Of a stretch of DNA of 64,000 nt, positions 42,977 through 51,755 are shown one piece after another. The stretch lies in NCBI GenBank assembly GCA_002344975.1, contig DDUV01000110.1:535-64534 (forward strand), read 5' to 3'. The stretch comes from Saprospiraceae bacterium UBA2329 (GTDB lineage Bacteria > Bacteroidota > Bacteroidia > Chitinophagales > Saprospiraceae). Made by a program: the position numbers and the translations under genes. The notes under the pieces are model-generated. The model worked only from the letters and a program-made list of their open reading frames with translations, ran no database searches and was not told where the DNA came from. Every line of letters begins with the position of its first letter. Within the stretch, counting starts at the first letter, position 1.

Positions 42977-45976
42977 ATGAGAAAACAAGTCCTCCTAAGG
43001 TCATTGCTCCTTATTTCTTCCTTTGTTTTCCAAATGGCCGTTTTGCAGGCTCAACCTGCCAACGACGAGTGTATCAATGCCATTGCACTAAACAATGTCA
43101 GTGGCTGGTGTTCTACCAACGGCCAGTTTACCACCGTGGGCGCCACGCCTTCTGTGCAGACCAATCCCAATTGCTTTCCCAACAACACTGCCTCCAATGA
43201 TGTGTGGTTTTCGTTTGTGACGCAGGCCAATACAGTGAACATCAGTGTGGCCGGCACCACCACCATTAATGCAGGAGGCACCATTTCCAATCCTCAATTC
43301 GCGCTTTACTCCGGCACATGCGGCAATTTGACATTGGTGCAGTGCGCCTCGGATGCGATGAACGATCATATCATTCAAACCTTTGCCGGCGATCTGGTCA
43401 TTGGCCAAATATACTACATCCGCGTCAGTGCCAGGTTTGCCTTCAGAGGCACCTTCAGGCTCTGTGTAAACAACTACAACGAGGTACCCAGCCCTTCCGG
43501 CGACTGCGGAACTGCCGTGGTTTTGTGCGACAAATCCTCCTTCACTGTTCCGAAAGTAGTAGGAACCGGCAGCCAAAACAATGAAATCGGCAACGTGGGC
43601 TGCAATGGCCCTTCCTGTGTCATCACCGAGAGTAGCTCTACCTGGTACAAATGGACCTGCCGCGATGCAGGCACGCTCACCTTCACCCTCACACCTCTCA
43701 ACCCTGCCGACGACCTCGATTTTGTGGTGTATGAATTGCCCGGCGGTTTGGATAATTGCAACAACAAAAATCCCATTCGCTGTATGGCTTCGGGCGAAAA
43801 CGTGAGTCAACCCATTGCTACCTGGCTGCCCTGTACCGGCGCCACCGGCTTGCGCAACGGCGAAACAGATACCAACGAAACCTGCGGGTGCCCATCGGGC
43901 AACAACAATTTCATTGCCCCCATCAATATGGTGGCAGGCAGGAGCTATGCCCTCGTTGTCAATAACTTCAGTAATTCCGGCGACGGCTTCACCGTGACCT
44001 TTGGCGGTACCGGCACCTTTTTGGGGCCGACGGCCGATTTCAGCATCAGCCCCCAGACGGTGTGTGTCGGGCAGCCAGTTACGCTCACCGACCAATCCAC
44101 TTTCACAGGCGTCATCACCGACCGCACCTGGAGCTTCGGGCTGAATTCGACCCCGACCACCGCTACCGGAGCAGGGCCGCATACCGTCTCCTTCGACCGG
44201 CCGGGCATTAAGTCTGTCCTCCTCACCGTGCGAACCGACCGGGGGTGCCTTGTTTCTAAAGTTTTGACCGTCAATGTGGAATGCTGCCCGGATCACTTCA
44301 CAAGCAATCAAAACATCACCGATGTACTCTGTGCGGGAGCTTCCACCGGCGCCATAGACGTGAGCATCGCGAGCAATTACCCGCCTTATACCTACACTTG
44401 GGGAGGAGGCCAGACATCGCAGGACATCAGCGGGCTGCCGGCGGGTAGCTATGCGCTCACCGTCACCGACCGGGCCACCTGTAGCCGGGAACTGAATTAC
44501 ATCGTTACCCAGCCGACGCCTGTCGAGACGGACACGATCATCACCATGCCCACCTGCAACGGAGGAGTTGACGGAGCCGCCACCCTACAGCCGAGGGGCG
44601 GGGTAGGGCCGTACCAATTCAACTGGCAAGGCACGGGCTTCAGCAGCAACAATACGCTGGCCAATATTCCTCGCGGCGATTATCCCGTCGTCATTCGGGA
44701 TGCCAACAACTGCTTGTTGCCGCTCGTCATTCCGGTGCGGGAGCTGGAACTGATTCTCAATCCCACGGTGCAAGCCATTACGCAGCCTACCTGTACAGGC
44801 TTTTCTGATGGCTCCATTGTGGTGGACATTGCCAACGGACGAGGGCCGTTTCAGTACAATTGGGGAGCAGGTTTTGTGCCCGACAATTCGCTGCTCAATG
44901 TGGCCGCCGGCGTGTATAATGTGGAAGTGCGGGATGCCAACCTCTGTCTGGGTATTTTTCAATTTGATATGCAAGACCACCCGCCTTTAGCCCTCGGTTT
45001 CGATCCCACCAACACCCTCTGTTTTCAGGATGCCAACGGCAGTGCCGTGGTGACGCCTTCCGGCGGAGTAGGCAATTATACCTATGCCTGGCAAACAGGC
45101 TCTCTTACCAACACGGCCACCGGATTAAGTGCCGGAACCTACACCGTCACCGTTTTGGATGGCAACAACTGCCGCATTGAGGGCGCCGTCACCATCACCG
45201 AGCCGCCGCTGCTGCAACTCATTGTCACCGACAGCACCGGCCTGCTGTGCAGCTACGACACTACCGGCCGCATAGGAGTGATGGCCATTGGCGGTACCCC
45301 CGACTATGAATACAGCGTGGACGGCAACGTTTTCCAAATGGCGCCTGTGTTCAATTCCCTTCGGGGCGGCACTTACACTTTTACCGTAATGGATGCGCAG
45401 GGTTGTACGGCCACCGTTGCCGGAACCGTAAATGCTCCGCCGCCCATCGTCGTGGACGCCGGCCCCAATCAGATCATCGAATTGGGCTACACCGCCGATA
45501 TCAGTGCTACGGTGAGCCAGAACAACCTGACCATTAGTTGGACGCCACCCATTTCATTAGACTGCCCTACTTGCCTGTCCAATACGGTGGCTCCCTTGCA
45601 AAACACCACTTATGTGCTTACCGCATTAGACCCCAACAATTGTATAGCCATAGATTCCGTCACCATCCTCGTTGTCAAAAACCGGCCAATTTACATTCCC
45701 AACGCCATCAGCCCCAACGACGACGGCATCAATGACGGCTTTACTTTGTACGCTGGTCCGGCAGCCCGGCAGATCAACCGCCTCCGCATTTTCGACCGCT
45801 GGGGAGAATTGATTTTCGACAAAAGCAACATCCCGCTCGGCGTCGAAAACCAGGGATGGGACGGCACCATCCGGGGGCGGCCTGCCAATGCCGGAGTGTA
45901 TGTATTTATGGCCGAGGTGGGCTTTATTGACGATGTGAACGTGCTGTACGAGGGCGATGTGACCATCGTAAAATAA
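42977..45976 (+). CDS. Large SprB-repeat surface adhesin with gliding motility-type C-terminal domain
   Basis: 999 residues with signal peptide (MRKQVLLRSLLLISSFVFQM ending in VLQAQ). The N-terminal half has two CUB-like Cys-rich domains (PANDECINAIAL, SPSGDCGTAVVLCDKSS) and one PKD-like domain (PTADFSISPQTVCVGQPVTL). Five SprB-type repeats follow between about residues 440 and 830, each with a xxCxGxxxGxxxV start and a GxYxVTVxDxxxC end. The C-terminus is the gliding-type sorting domain (NAISPNDDGINDGFTLY, RIFDRWGELIFD). It is a T9SS cargo displayed on the cell surface. Confidence 0.92.
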   Translation: MRKQVLLRSLLLISSFVFQMAVLQAQPANDECINAIALNNVSGWCSTNGQFTTVGATPSVQTNPNCFPNNTASNDVWFSFVTQANTVNISVAGTTTINAGGTISNPQFALYSGTCGNLTLVQCASDAMNDHIIQTFAGDLVIGQIYYIRVSARFAFRGTFRLCVNNYNEVPSPSGDCGTAVVLCDKSSFTVPKVVGTGSQNNEIGNVGCNGPSCVITESSSTWYKWTCRDAGTLTFTLTPLNPADDLDFVVYELPGGLDNCNNKNPIRCMASGENVSQPIATWLPCTGATGLRNGETDTNETCGCPSGNNNFIAPINMVAGRSYALVVNNFSNSGDGFTVTFGGTGTFLGPTADFSISPQTVCVGQPVTLTDQSTFTGVITDRTWSFGLNSTPTTATGAGPHTVSFDRPGIKSVLLTVRTDRGCLVSKVLTVNVECCPDHFTSNQNITDVLCAGASTGAIDVSIASNYPPYTYTWGGGQTSQDISGLPAGSYALTVTDRATCSRELNYIVTQPTPVETDTIITMPTCNGGVDGAATLQPRGGVGPYQFNWQGTGFSSNNTLANIPRGDYPVVIRDANNCLLPLVIPVRELELILNPTVQAITQPTCTGFSDGSIVVDIANGRGPFQYNWGAGFVPDNSLLNVAAGVYNVEVRDANLCLGIFQFDMQDHPPLALGFDPTNTLCFQDANGSAVVTPSGGVGNYTYAWQTGSLTNTATGLSAGTYTVTVLDGNNCRIEGAVTITEPPLLQLIVTDSTGLLCSYDTTGRIGVMAIGGTPDYEYSVDGNVFQMAPVFNSLRGGTYTFTVMDAQGCTATVAGTVNAPPPIVVDAGPNQIIELGYTADISATVSQNNLTISWTPPISLDCPTCLSNTVAPLQNTTYVLTALDPNNCIAIDSVTILVVKNRPIYIPNAISPNDDGINDGFTLYAGPAARQINRLRIFDRWGELIFDKSNIPLGVENQGWDGTIRGRPANAGVYVFMAEVGFIDDVNVLYEGDVTIVK

Positions 45977-45989
45977 GGAACAAAGATTG

Positions 45990-45998
45990 TACCTTTGC
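45990..45998 (+). promoter_or_regulatory. -7 promoter element for lptC
   Basis: TACCTTTGC lies 6 bases before the lptC ATG at 46005, which implies a very short 5' leader, and inside the longer TTG-started frame, which it argues against. Confidence 0.65.
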
Positions 45999-46004
45999 AG
46001 CCTG

Positions 46005-46571
46005 ATGAAGTCAATTACATTCATTATCATTGCTGCCATACTGTTGGCCGGCTGCCGGGAAGAAGCGCCCGAAACGCTGCCCGATGCGCTTTTGAGCAAT
46101 CCCAACATGGAGCTGCTCGAAGAAGTGGAAATCCTGTACAGCGATTCCGCCGCGTTGAAAGTACGCGTGACCGGTCCGGTGATGCACTATTTTACAGAGG
46201 CCAATGACCCCCGACAGGAGTTTCCCTGCGGCGTGATTGTACATTTTCTGGATCGCGATCAACAGGTGGCCAGCATCCTGACGGCCAAATATGCCATTCG
46301 CCGCGAGAGCATCGGCACCATCATTGTGCGCGACAGCGTGGTGTGGCAAAGCGTGCGCAAGGAGCATCTCACTACGGACGAACTCACCTGGGACGAGCGC
46401 CGCCAAAAAGTGTTCACAGATCGCTTTGTCGTCGTCACCCGGCCCGGAGAAATCCTTTACGGGCGGGGCTTTGAGGCCAATCAAGACTTTAGCAACCTCA
46501 CCATGAAAGCGGTGGAAGGCCGCGTGGTGGTGGATGAAGAAAAAAACGAAAACCAAGCCGAAAACAACTGA
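46005..46571 (+). CDS. lptC: LPS export protein LptC
   Basis: 188 residues. LptC is the bitopic component that passes lipopolysaccharide from LptB2FG to LptA. The N-terminal helix ends in a lipobox-like ILLAGC (MKSITFIIIAAILLAGCREE), so in this organism it is probably a lipoprotein, as is frequent in Bacteroidota. The body has the LptA/C beta-jellyroll pattern (DSAALKVRVTGPVMHYF, ASILTAKYAIRRESIGTIIV, ILYGRGFEANQDFSNL). The stop overlaps the CNNM gene start by one base. Confidence 0.9.
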   Translation: MKSITFIIIAAILLAGCREEAPETLPDALLSNPNMELLEEVEILYSDSAALKVRVTGPVMHYFTEANDPRQEFPCGVIVHFLDRDQQVASILTAKYAIRRESIGTIIVRDSVVWQSVRKEHLTTDELTWDERRQKVFTDRFVVVTRPGEILYGRGFEANQDFSNLTMKAVEGRVVVDEEKNENQAENN

Positions 46572-47806
46572 TGGAACTCACACTGATTCTCATTTTTCTG
46601 GCCTTTTCGGCACTTTTTTCCGGCCTGGAGATTGCGTTCGTGACATCCAATAAACTCAAAGTAGAGCTGCGCAAAAAAAAAGGCGCCCATCGCAGCCAGA
46701 TATTGGCCGGCTTTTATGAAAACCCCTCTGTTTTCATCGGCTCTATGCTGGTGGGCAACAACATTGTGATGGTGGGGCTGACTTATTTTGCCACCCAACT
46801 GCTCAATCCTTACCTTCAGCCATTTGTCGGCGACGGGTTCCTGCTCATGTTGGCCAATACCATTCTCATTACCATGGTGGTATTGATGTTCGGCGAATTC
46901 CTGCCCAAAACCATTTTCAGATTGTATGCCGACCAGATATTGTATCTGCTGGCATACCCCGTGCAGGTGTTGCTGTGGCTGTTGTCGCCGGTGGCCTGGT
47001 TGTTCAACAAACTGTCTTTACTCATCATCCGCTTGGTGATGCGTACGGAAACGGTAGTAAGCGATCCTGTTTTCACCCGCCTCGATCTGGAGCGATTCAT
47101 TATGGAAAGCGGCAGCGATGCAGAAGGAGAGGTAGTGGATCGGGAAATGTTCGGCAATGCGCTCAATCTCAAAGAGGTACGAGTGCGCGATTGCATGGTG
47201 CCCCGCCCCGAAATTGAATGCATTGACATCAACGCCGGAGTGGAAGAATTGGAGCAATTGTTCCGTGAAACAAAACTCTCGCGCATTTTGGTCATTGAAG
47301 ACGATGTGGACAATGTGCTGGGCTATGTGCATCATCAACAACTGCTGGAGCGGCCGTCCAATATTGACAAAATCCGCCTCGAAATCATTTTTGTGCCGGA
47401 GGTGATGCGCGTTTCCGATTTGCTGCACAAATTCATTACAGAGCGGGTCAATATCGTGTGTGTGGTGGACGAATTCGGCGGAGTGGCCGGTCTTATTACG
47501 CTGGAGGATATTTTGGAAGAAATTTTCGGCGAGATAGAAGACGAACACGATGAGGAAGAATACATCGAGCAGCAGATCAGCGAGACGGAATACCTCCTCT
47601 CCGGCCGCCTCGAAATTGATTATCTCAATGAAAAATTCCCCTCTTTGCATCTGCCGGAAGGCGAATACCACACATTATCCGGCTATTTGGTAATGACTAC
47701 CGGCAGCATCCCTCAGCAGGGCGCCGAGATAGAACTCAACGGAACCCGCTTCATTTTGGAGCAGGTCAGCGAGACGAAAATAGAAACCGTGCGCATTTTG
47801 AAATAA
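46571..47806 (+). CDS. CNNM/CorC-type hemolysin family membrane protein
   Basis: 411 residues: a DUF21/CNNM transmembrane domain (three long helices, residues about 1-160, with GLEIAFVTSNKLKVELRKKK after the first), a CBS pair at about 205-330 (VRDCMVPRPEIECIDINAGV, VNIVCVVDEFGGVAGLITLE) and a C-terminal CorC_HlyC domain (LLSGRLEIDYLNEKFP). Such proteins are linked to Mg2+ efflux; the Flavobacterium gliding protein GldE is of this family. The 1-base overlap with lptC indicates tight coupling. The PPIase gene often found next is absent; tryptophanase follows instead. Confidence 0.9.
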   Translation: MELTLILIFLAFSALFSGLEIAFVTSNKLKVELRKKKGAHRSQILAGFYENPSVFIGSMLVGNNIVMVGLTYFATQLLNPYLQPFVGDGFLLMLANTILITMVVLMFGEFLPKTIFRLYADQILYLLAYPVQVLLWLLSPVAWLFNKLSLLIIRLVMRTETVVSDPVFTRLDLERFIMESGSDAEGEVVDREMFGNALNLKEVRVRDCMVPRPEIECIDINAGVEELEQLFRETKLSRILVIEDDVDNVLGYVHHQQLLERPSNIDKIRLEIIFVPEVMRVSDLLHKFITERVNIVCVVDEFGGVAGLITLEDILEEIFGEIEDEHDEEEYIEQQISETEYLLSGRLEIDYLNEKFPSLHLPEGEYHTLSGYLVMTTGSIPQQGAEIELNGTRFILEQVSETKIETVRILK

Positions 47807-47830
47807 GCACGGCCAAATAAAGCCAACACC

Positions 47831-49213
47831 ATGCATCACAAAACCACCATCGAGCCGTTCCGCATCAAGGTTGTGGAACAAATACGGCTCAGTTCCGAAG
47901 AGGAGCGCCTCCAATACTTAGCAGACGCGCAATACAATCCTTTTCTGCTCAAATCAAATCAGGTCATCATTGACTTGCTCACCGACAGCGGCACTTCGGC
48001 CATGAGTTCCGAGCAATGGGCCGGCGTCATGCGCGGCGACGAAAGCTATGCCGGCGCAGTCAGTTGGCAGCGCCTCGAAAACGCCGTCAAAGACCTCACC
48101 GGCTACCCTTATGTGATGCCCACCCATCAGGGTCGCGCCGCCGAGCACCTCCTGTACAGTCGCATCGGCGGGCCGGGCAAGGTGTTTATTTCCAACACCC
48201 ATTTCGATACCACCCGCGCCAATATTGAGTTTTCCGGCGCTACTGCCATAGACATTCCGATTGAAGAAGGCCGCCACCCCGACTGGGATCACCCCTTTAA
48301 AGGTAATATGGACACGGCTCGTTTGGAAGCGCTCATCGCCGAACATGGGGCTGCCAACATCGGCGCGGTAGTACTTACTGTTACCAACAACAGCGGCGGC
48401 GGTCAGCCTGTGAGCATGGCCAATGCACGTGCGGTGAGCGAAATTTGCCGCAGCCACGGCGTGCTTTTTATCCTCGATGCCTGCCGCGTGGCCGAAAACG
48501 CCTACTTCATTCGCCACCGCGAGGAAGACTATGCCGATAAATCTTACCGGCAGATAGCTCAGGAAATGTTTTCACTGGCCGACGGCTGCATTATGAGCGC
48601 TAAAAAAGACGCCTTGGTCAACATGGGCGGATTTTTGGCACTCAAAGACTTAGACCTGGCGGTACAATGCCGCACCGTGCTCATCATCACCGAGGGCTAC
48701 AGTACTTACGGTGGCCTTTCGGGGCGCGACATGGAGGCCATTGCCATTGGTCTGGAGGAGGTTTTTGACGCTGATTATCTGCATTATCGCATCAAAAGCA
48801 CGGGCTACCTTGGCGAAAAACTCCGCGAAATGGGCGTACCGCTGATATGGCCCATCGGTGGCCATGCCGTGTATGTGGATGCCAAAGCCTTTTACCCGCA
48901 CATTCCGGTAGAACAGTTTCCGGGACAGTCTTTGGTGTGCGAGTTGTACCTCAAGGCAGGCATTCGTTCCTGCGAGATCGGTTCGGTCATGTTCGGCAAA
49001 ACCGATGCCGATGGGCAGTTGGTACCGGCAGCGATGGAGTTGGTGCGATTGGCCATTCCGCGCCGGGTTTACACCCAAAGCCATATTGACTATGTGGTGG
49101 AGACCTTCCGGGAATTGATCACCGAAAAGGAAAAAGCGCCCGGCTATCGCATCGTGTATGAACCGCCGTTTTTGCGGCATTTCACGGCGCGGTTTGAGCC
49201 GGTGAAGGGATGA
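47831..49213 (+). CDS. tnaA: Tryptophanase (tryptophan indole-lyase)
   Basis: PLP enzyme of 460 residues that splits tryptophan into indole, pyruvate and ammonia. Family marks: MPTHQGRAAEHLLYSRI, NNSGGGQPVSMANARAVSEI, the PLP-lysine motif IMSAKKDALVNMGGFLA (Lys about 258/259) and GGHAVYVDAKAFYPHIPVEQ. Tyrosine phenol-lyase is the close alternative. The segment GIRSCEIGSVMFG has Ile where tyrosine phenol-lyases have Arg (MERG), which favours tryptophanase. No tnaC-type leader or tryptophan permease was seen. It lies 24 bases behind the CNNM gene and may share its transcript. Confidence 0.88.
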   Translation: MHHKTTIEPFRIKVVEQIRLSSEEERLQYLADAQYNPFLLKSNQVIIDLLTDSGTSAMSSEQWAGVMRGDESYAGAVSWQRLENAVKDLTGYPYVMPTHQGRAAEHLLYSRIGGPGKVFISNTHFDTTRANIEFSGATAIDIPIEEGRHPDWDHPFKGNMDTARLEALIAEHGAANIGAVVLTVTNNSGGGQPVSMANARAVSEICRSHGVLFILDACRVAENAYFIRHREEDYADKSYRQIAQEMFSLADGCIMSAKKDALVNMGGFLALKDLDLAVQCRTVLIITEGYSTYGGLSGRDMEAIAIGLEEVFDADYLHYRIKSTGYLGEKLREMGVPLIWPIGGHAVYVDAKAFYPHIPVEQFPGQSLVCELYLKAGIRSCEIGSVMFGKTDADGQLVPAAMELVRLAIPRRVYTQSHIDYVVETFRELITEKEKAPGYRIVYEPPFLRHFTARFEPVKG

Positions 49214-49244
49214 GACAACAACATTGTAATAAATACCGAAAGCA

Positions 49245-49766
49245 ATGATGGATATCCTCGTCAGAAGAGCAACCCTCCATGATGTTGATGCTTTACAAGT
49301 AATTGGCAGACAGACTTTTGCCGAGACGTTTTCCTCTGGAAACAGCGAAGAAAATATGCGGCAGTATTTGGAGGAGAGCTTTTCTATAGAAAAACTGACG
49401 GCGGAGCTTTCGGATGAAAATGCCGAGTTCTATTTTGCCCTCATCAACAGTCGGGTAGTCGGGTATTTGAAACTGAATTTCGGAGCATCGCAGACTGAAC
49501 TGAAAGACCACAAGGCAGTAGAAATTGAGCGCATCTATGTACTCCATGAGTTTCACGGTAAAAAAGTAGGTCAGGCGCTCTACGAAACCGCATTGCAAAT
49601 ATCTCGGCAAAAAAAGGCCGAATATGTGTGGCTGGGTGTTTGGGAGGAAAACCCCAGAGCCATTCATTTTTATAAAAAAAACGGTTTTGTTGAGTTTGAC
49701 AAACATATCTTCAAATTGGGCGACGACGAGCAGACCGACATTATGATGAAACTGCAATTGACGTAA
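49245..49766 (+). CDS. GNAT family N-acetyltransferase
   Basis: 173 residues with the GCN5-related fold. Motif A, the acetyl-CoA pyrophosphate loop, is HEFHGKKVGQALYETALQIS; motif B includes YVWLGVWEENPRAIHFYKKN. The start could be the first or second Met (49245 or 49248). It resembles spermidine/diamine or ribosomal-protein type acetyltransferases, but the substrate cannot be deduced. Another GNAT gene follows after 18 bases, and a phosphopantetheinyl transferase after that, all in the same direction. Confidence 0.88.
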   Translation: MMDILVRRATLHDVDALQVIGRQTFAETFSSGNSEENMRQYLEESFSIEKLTAELSDENAEFYFALINSRVVGYLKLNFGASQTELKDHKAVEIERIYVLHEFHGKKVGQALYETALQISRQKKAEYVWLGVWEENPRAIHFYKKNGFVEFDKHIFKLGDDEQTDIMMKLQLT

Positions 49767-49784
49767 TGTTTTAAGTAGCATGGC

Positions 49785-50378
49785 ATGTCTTTGATGATCC
49801 AAACAGTTCACGGCGAGCAAATTGCGCCTTTTATTGACGACGTAGCCCGCCTGCGCATCGAGGTATTTCACGAGTTTCCCTACCTCTACGACGGCGATAT
49901 GAGCTACGAACGGCGCTACCTGAAAACCTTCTCGCAGGCCAAAGACAGCTTGCTGGTACTGGCCCTGCACGAGGGCGAGGTGGTGGGCGCTTCCACCGGA
50001 CTGCCGCTGGCACAGGAACCGCCCGACATGCAGGCGCCGTTTATCGAGCGGGGCTACGAGGTGGAGCGCGTGTTCTATTTCAGCGAGTCGGTGCTCAAAG
50101 CCGCGTACCGCGGGCAGGGCGCCGGACTGGCATTTTTCAGAGAGCGGGAGCAGTGGGCGCGCAATCTGGGCAGTTTTGATTTCCTGGCATTTTGTGCCGT
50201 GGTAAGGCCGGAGGAGCATCCGCTCAGGCCCGCCGGCCATGTTCCTTTGGATGCTTTTTGGCAACACCGGGGCTTTCAGCGCACCGACATGCTGTGCCGA
50301 ATGTACTGGAAAGACCGCGACGAGCCGGCTGAGACGGAAAAACAACTGAGATTTTGGATCAAACCTCTTGATAAATAG
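49785..50378 (+). CDS. GNAT-like acetyltransferase
   Basis: 197 residues. The acetyl-CoA loop appears as SVLKAAYRGQGAGLAFFRER, with a preceding beta-strand VERVFYFSESV. Overall similarity to standard GNATs is looser than in the gene before it; the C-terminal region (DAFWQHRGFQRTDMLCRMYW) fits motif B. A Met four residues in (MIQTVHGEQIAPFIDD) is an alternative start. It lies 6 bases before the phosphopantetheinyl transferase gene and is probably in the same operon. The substrate is unknown. Confidence 0.75.
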   Translation: MSLMIQTVHGEQIAPFIDDVARLRIEVFHEFPYLYDGDMSYERRYLKTFSQAKDSLLVLALHEGEVVGASTGLPLAQEPPDMQAPFIERGYEVERVFYFSESVLKAAYRGQGAGLAFFREREQWARNLGSFDFLAFCAVVRPEEHPLRPAGHVPLDAFWQHRGFQRTDMLCRMYWKDRDEPAETEKQLRFWIKPLDK

Positions 50379-50384
50379 CCGCTT

Positions 50385-51050
50385 ATGGCACTGATGCACT
50401 TGGATTCCATCGCCGCAGATATCCATCTGGCATTCTGGAAAATAGAAGAGCCGGAGGAGTGGTTTTTGCAACAATTGGCCCTCTCTCCGCTCGAACAGGC
50501 CGAGCATGTCAAAATAGTCGCCGCCGGTCGTCGCATGGAATGGCTCGCTGCGCGGCATCTGGTACGAGTGCTGGCCTGGAATACCGGCGAGCCATACATT
50601 TTTCAAAAAGACGGCTACGGAAAACCCTACTTACTCAACTCCGGCAAACACATCTCCATCAGTCACTCGCACGGCGTGTGTGCCGCCATGATAGCGCCTC
50701 TGCCCTGCGGCATTGATGTGCAAAAAATAGTGGGCAAAATAGAACGCCTCGCGCCCCGCTTCCTGAACGAAACTGAAATGGCCTGCATCACAACCGACCA
50801 TAAACTCCTGCACTTGCACCTGTTTTGGGGCGCCAAAGAATCGCTGTACAAAGCTTACGGTCGCAAGGAACTCGACTTCCGGGAACACATTCCCATAGCC
50901 CCATTTATACCAAACCCTGCCGGCGGAACATGCAGCGGCAGGGTTTGTAAAGATGACTTCGAGGCCGATTTCGATATTCGATATGCCGTATCGGAGGGCG
51001 ACTTTGTGTGGGTGTACGCGGTGCAACGAATGGAAAAATTGGCGCGGTGA
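50385..51050 (+). CDS. 4'-phosphopantetheinyl transferase superfamily protein
   Basis: 221 residues, the Sfp/AcpT size. The Mg2+- and CoA-binding motifs are CGIDVQKIVGKIERLAPRF (GIDV-like, about 107) and LFWGAKESLYKAYGRKELDF (W-x3-KES-x2-K, about 148-155). It transfers phosphopantetheine from CoA to carrier proteins. No polyketide or peptide synthetase gene is nearby, so it may be the housekeeping enzyme for fatty acid carrier protein or act on a distant target. Convergent with msrA. Confidence 0.88.
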   Translation: MALMHLDSIAADIHLAFWKIEEPEEWFLQQLALSPLEQAEHVKIVAAGRRMEWLAARHLVRVLAWNTGEPYIFQKDGYGKPYLLNSGKHISISHSHGVCAAMIAPLPCGIDVQKIVGKIERLAPRFLNETEMACITTDHKLLHLHLFWGAKESLYKAYGRKELDFREHIPIAPFIPNPAGGTCSGRVCKDDFEADFDIRYAVSEGDFVWVYAVQRMEKLAR

Positions 51051-51075
51051 ATCTCCGGAATGCCAGATTGGCTCA

Positions 51076-51723
51076 TCAGTTCTCCTTCAGCTTATCCTTG
51101 AACACCTTCCTGAACTTCTGCACTTTCGGTGTGATGACAGCCGTGCAATACGGATTGCGGTCGCCCACCGTGTTGTAGTAATCCTGGTGGTAATCTTCCG
51201 CCTCGTAATAGGCTTTGAAGGGCGCAATTTCCGTCACGATGGGTTTGTCCCATAATTGTGTGGCCACCTTCTTTTTCGACTCCTGCGCAATGCGTTTTTG
51301 CTCTTCGCTGTGGTAAAAAATGACCGAGCGGTACTGCGGCCCCACATCGTTGCCCTGCCGGTTGAGGGTGGTAGGATCGTGTACATGCCAGAACACTTCG
51401 AGGATGTCGGCAAAACTGACGACTTTAGGGTCGAAAACAATCTGAATCACTTCTGCGTGTTCGGTTCGGCCGCTGCCCACCGCTTTGTAATTGGCGGTTT
51501 CAGCCGTGCCGCCCGAATAGCCGGAAGAGACGGAAAGCACCCCGGCGAGGTCTTGATAAACAGCCTCCACACACCAGAAACAGCCGCCGCCGAGCGTGGC
51601 GATTTCCGTGCCTTCCTTGGGCAATTGATCTTTGGGCATATCAGCGTTGGTTTTCATGGTTTGATTTTGTTGAGCCGTGCAAGCACACGCGAAAAGGCTA
51701 AGAAACAATACTAAAGAGCGCAT
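51076..51723 (-). CDS. msrA: Peptide-methionine (S)-S-oxide reductase, exported lipoprotein form
   Basis: 215 residues. MsrA reduces Met-S-sulfoxide. The catalytic motif GGGCFWCVEAVYQDL is complete (nucleophile Cys 48, Cys 51), with SSGYSGG and HAEVIQIVFDP conserved. The start at 51723 gives a lipoprotein signal (MRSLVLFLSLFACACTAQQN), so this MsrA acts in the periplasm or at the membrane and repairs envelope proteins. The frame is open to 51759, overlapping the stop of the upstream gene. It probably shares a transcript with the sorbosone dehydrogenase-like gene. Confidence 0.92.
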   Translation of the reverse strand: MRSLVLFLSLFACACTAQQNQTMKTNADMPKDQLPKEGTEIATLGGGCFWCVEAVYQDLAGVLSVSSGYSGGTAETANYKAVGSGRTEHAEVIQIVFDPKVVSFADILEVFWHVHDPTTLNRQGNDVGPQYRSVIFYHSEEQKRIAQESKKKVATQLWDKPIVTEIAPFKAYYEAEDYHQDYYNTVGDRNPYCTAVITPKVQKFRKVFKDKLKEN

Positions 51724-51755
51724 GTTCACTGTGTTTTTTTTGAGTGAAAAATGAA

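Noticed and set aside
47831..49213. Tyrosine phenol-lyase
   Set aside because: The residue expected to be the substrate-binding Arg of tyrosine phenol-lyases is Ile here, as in tryptophanases.
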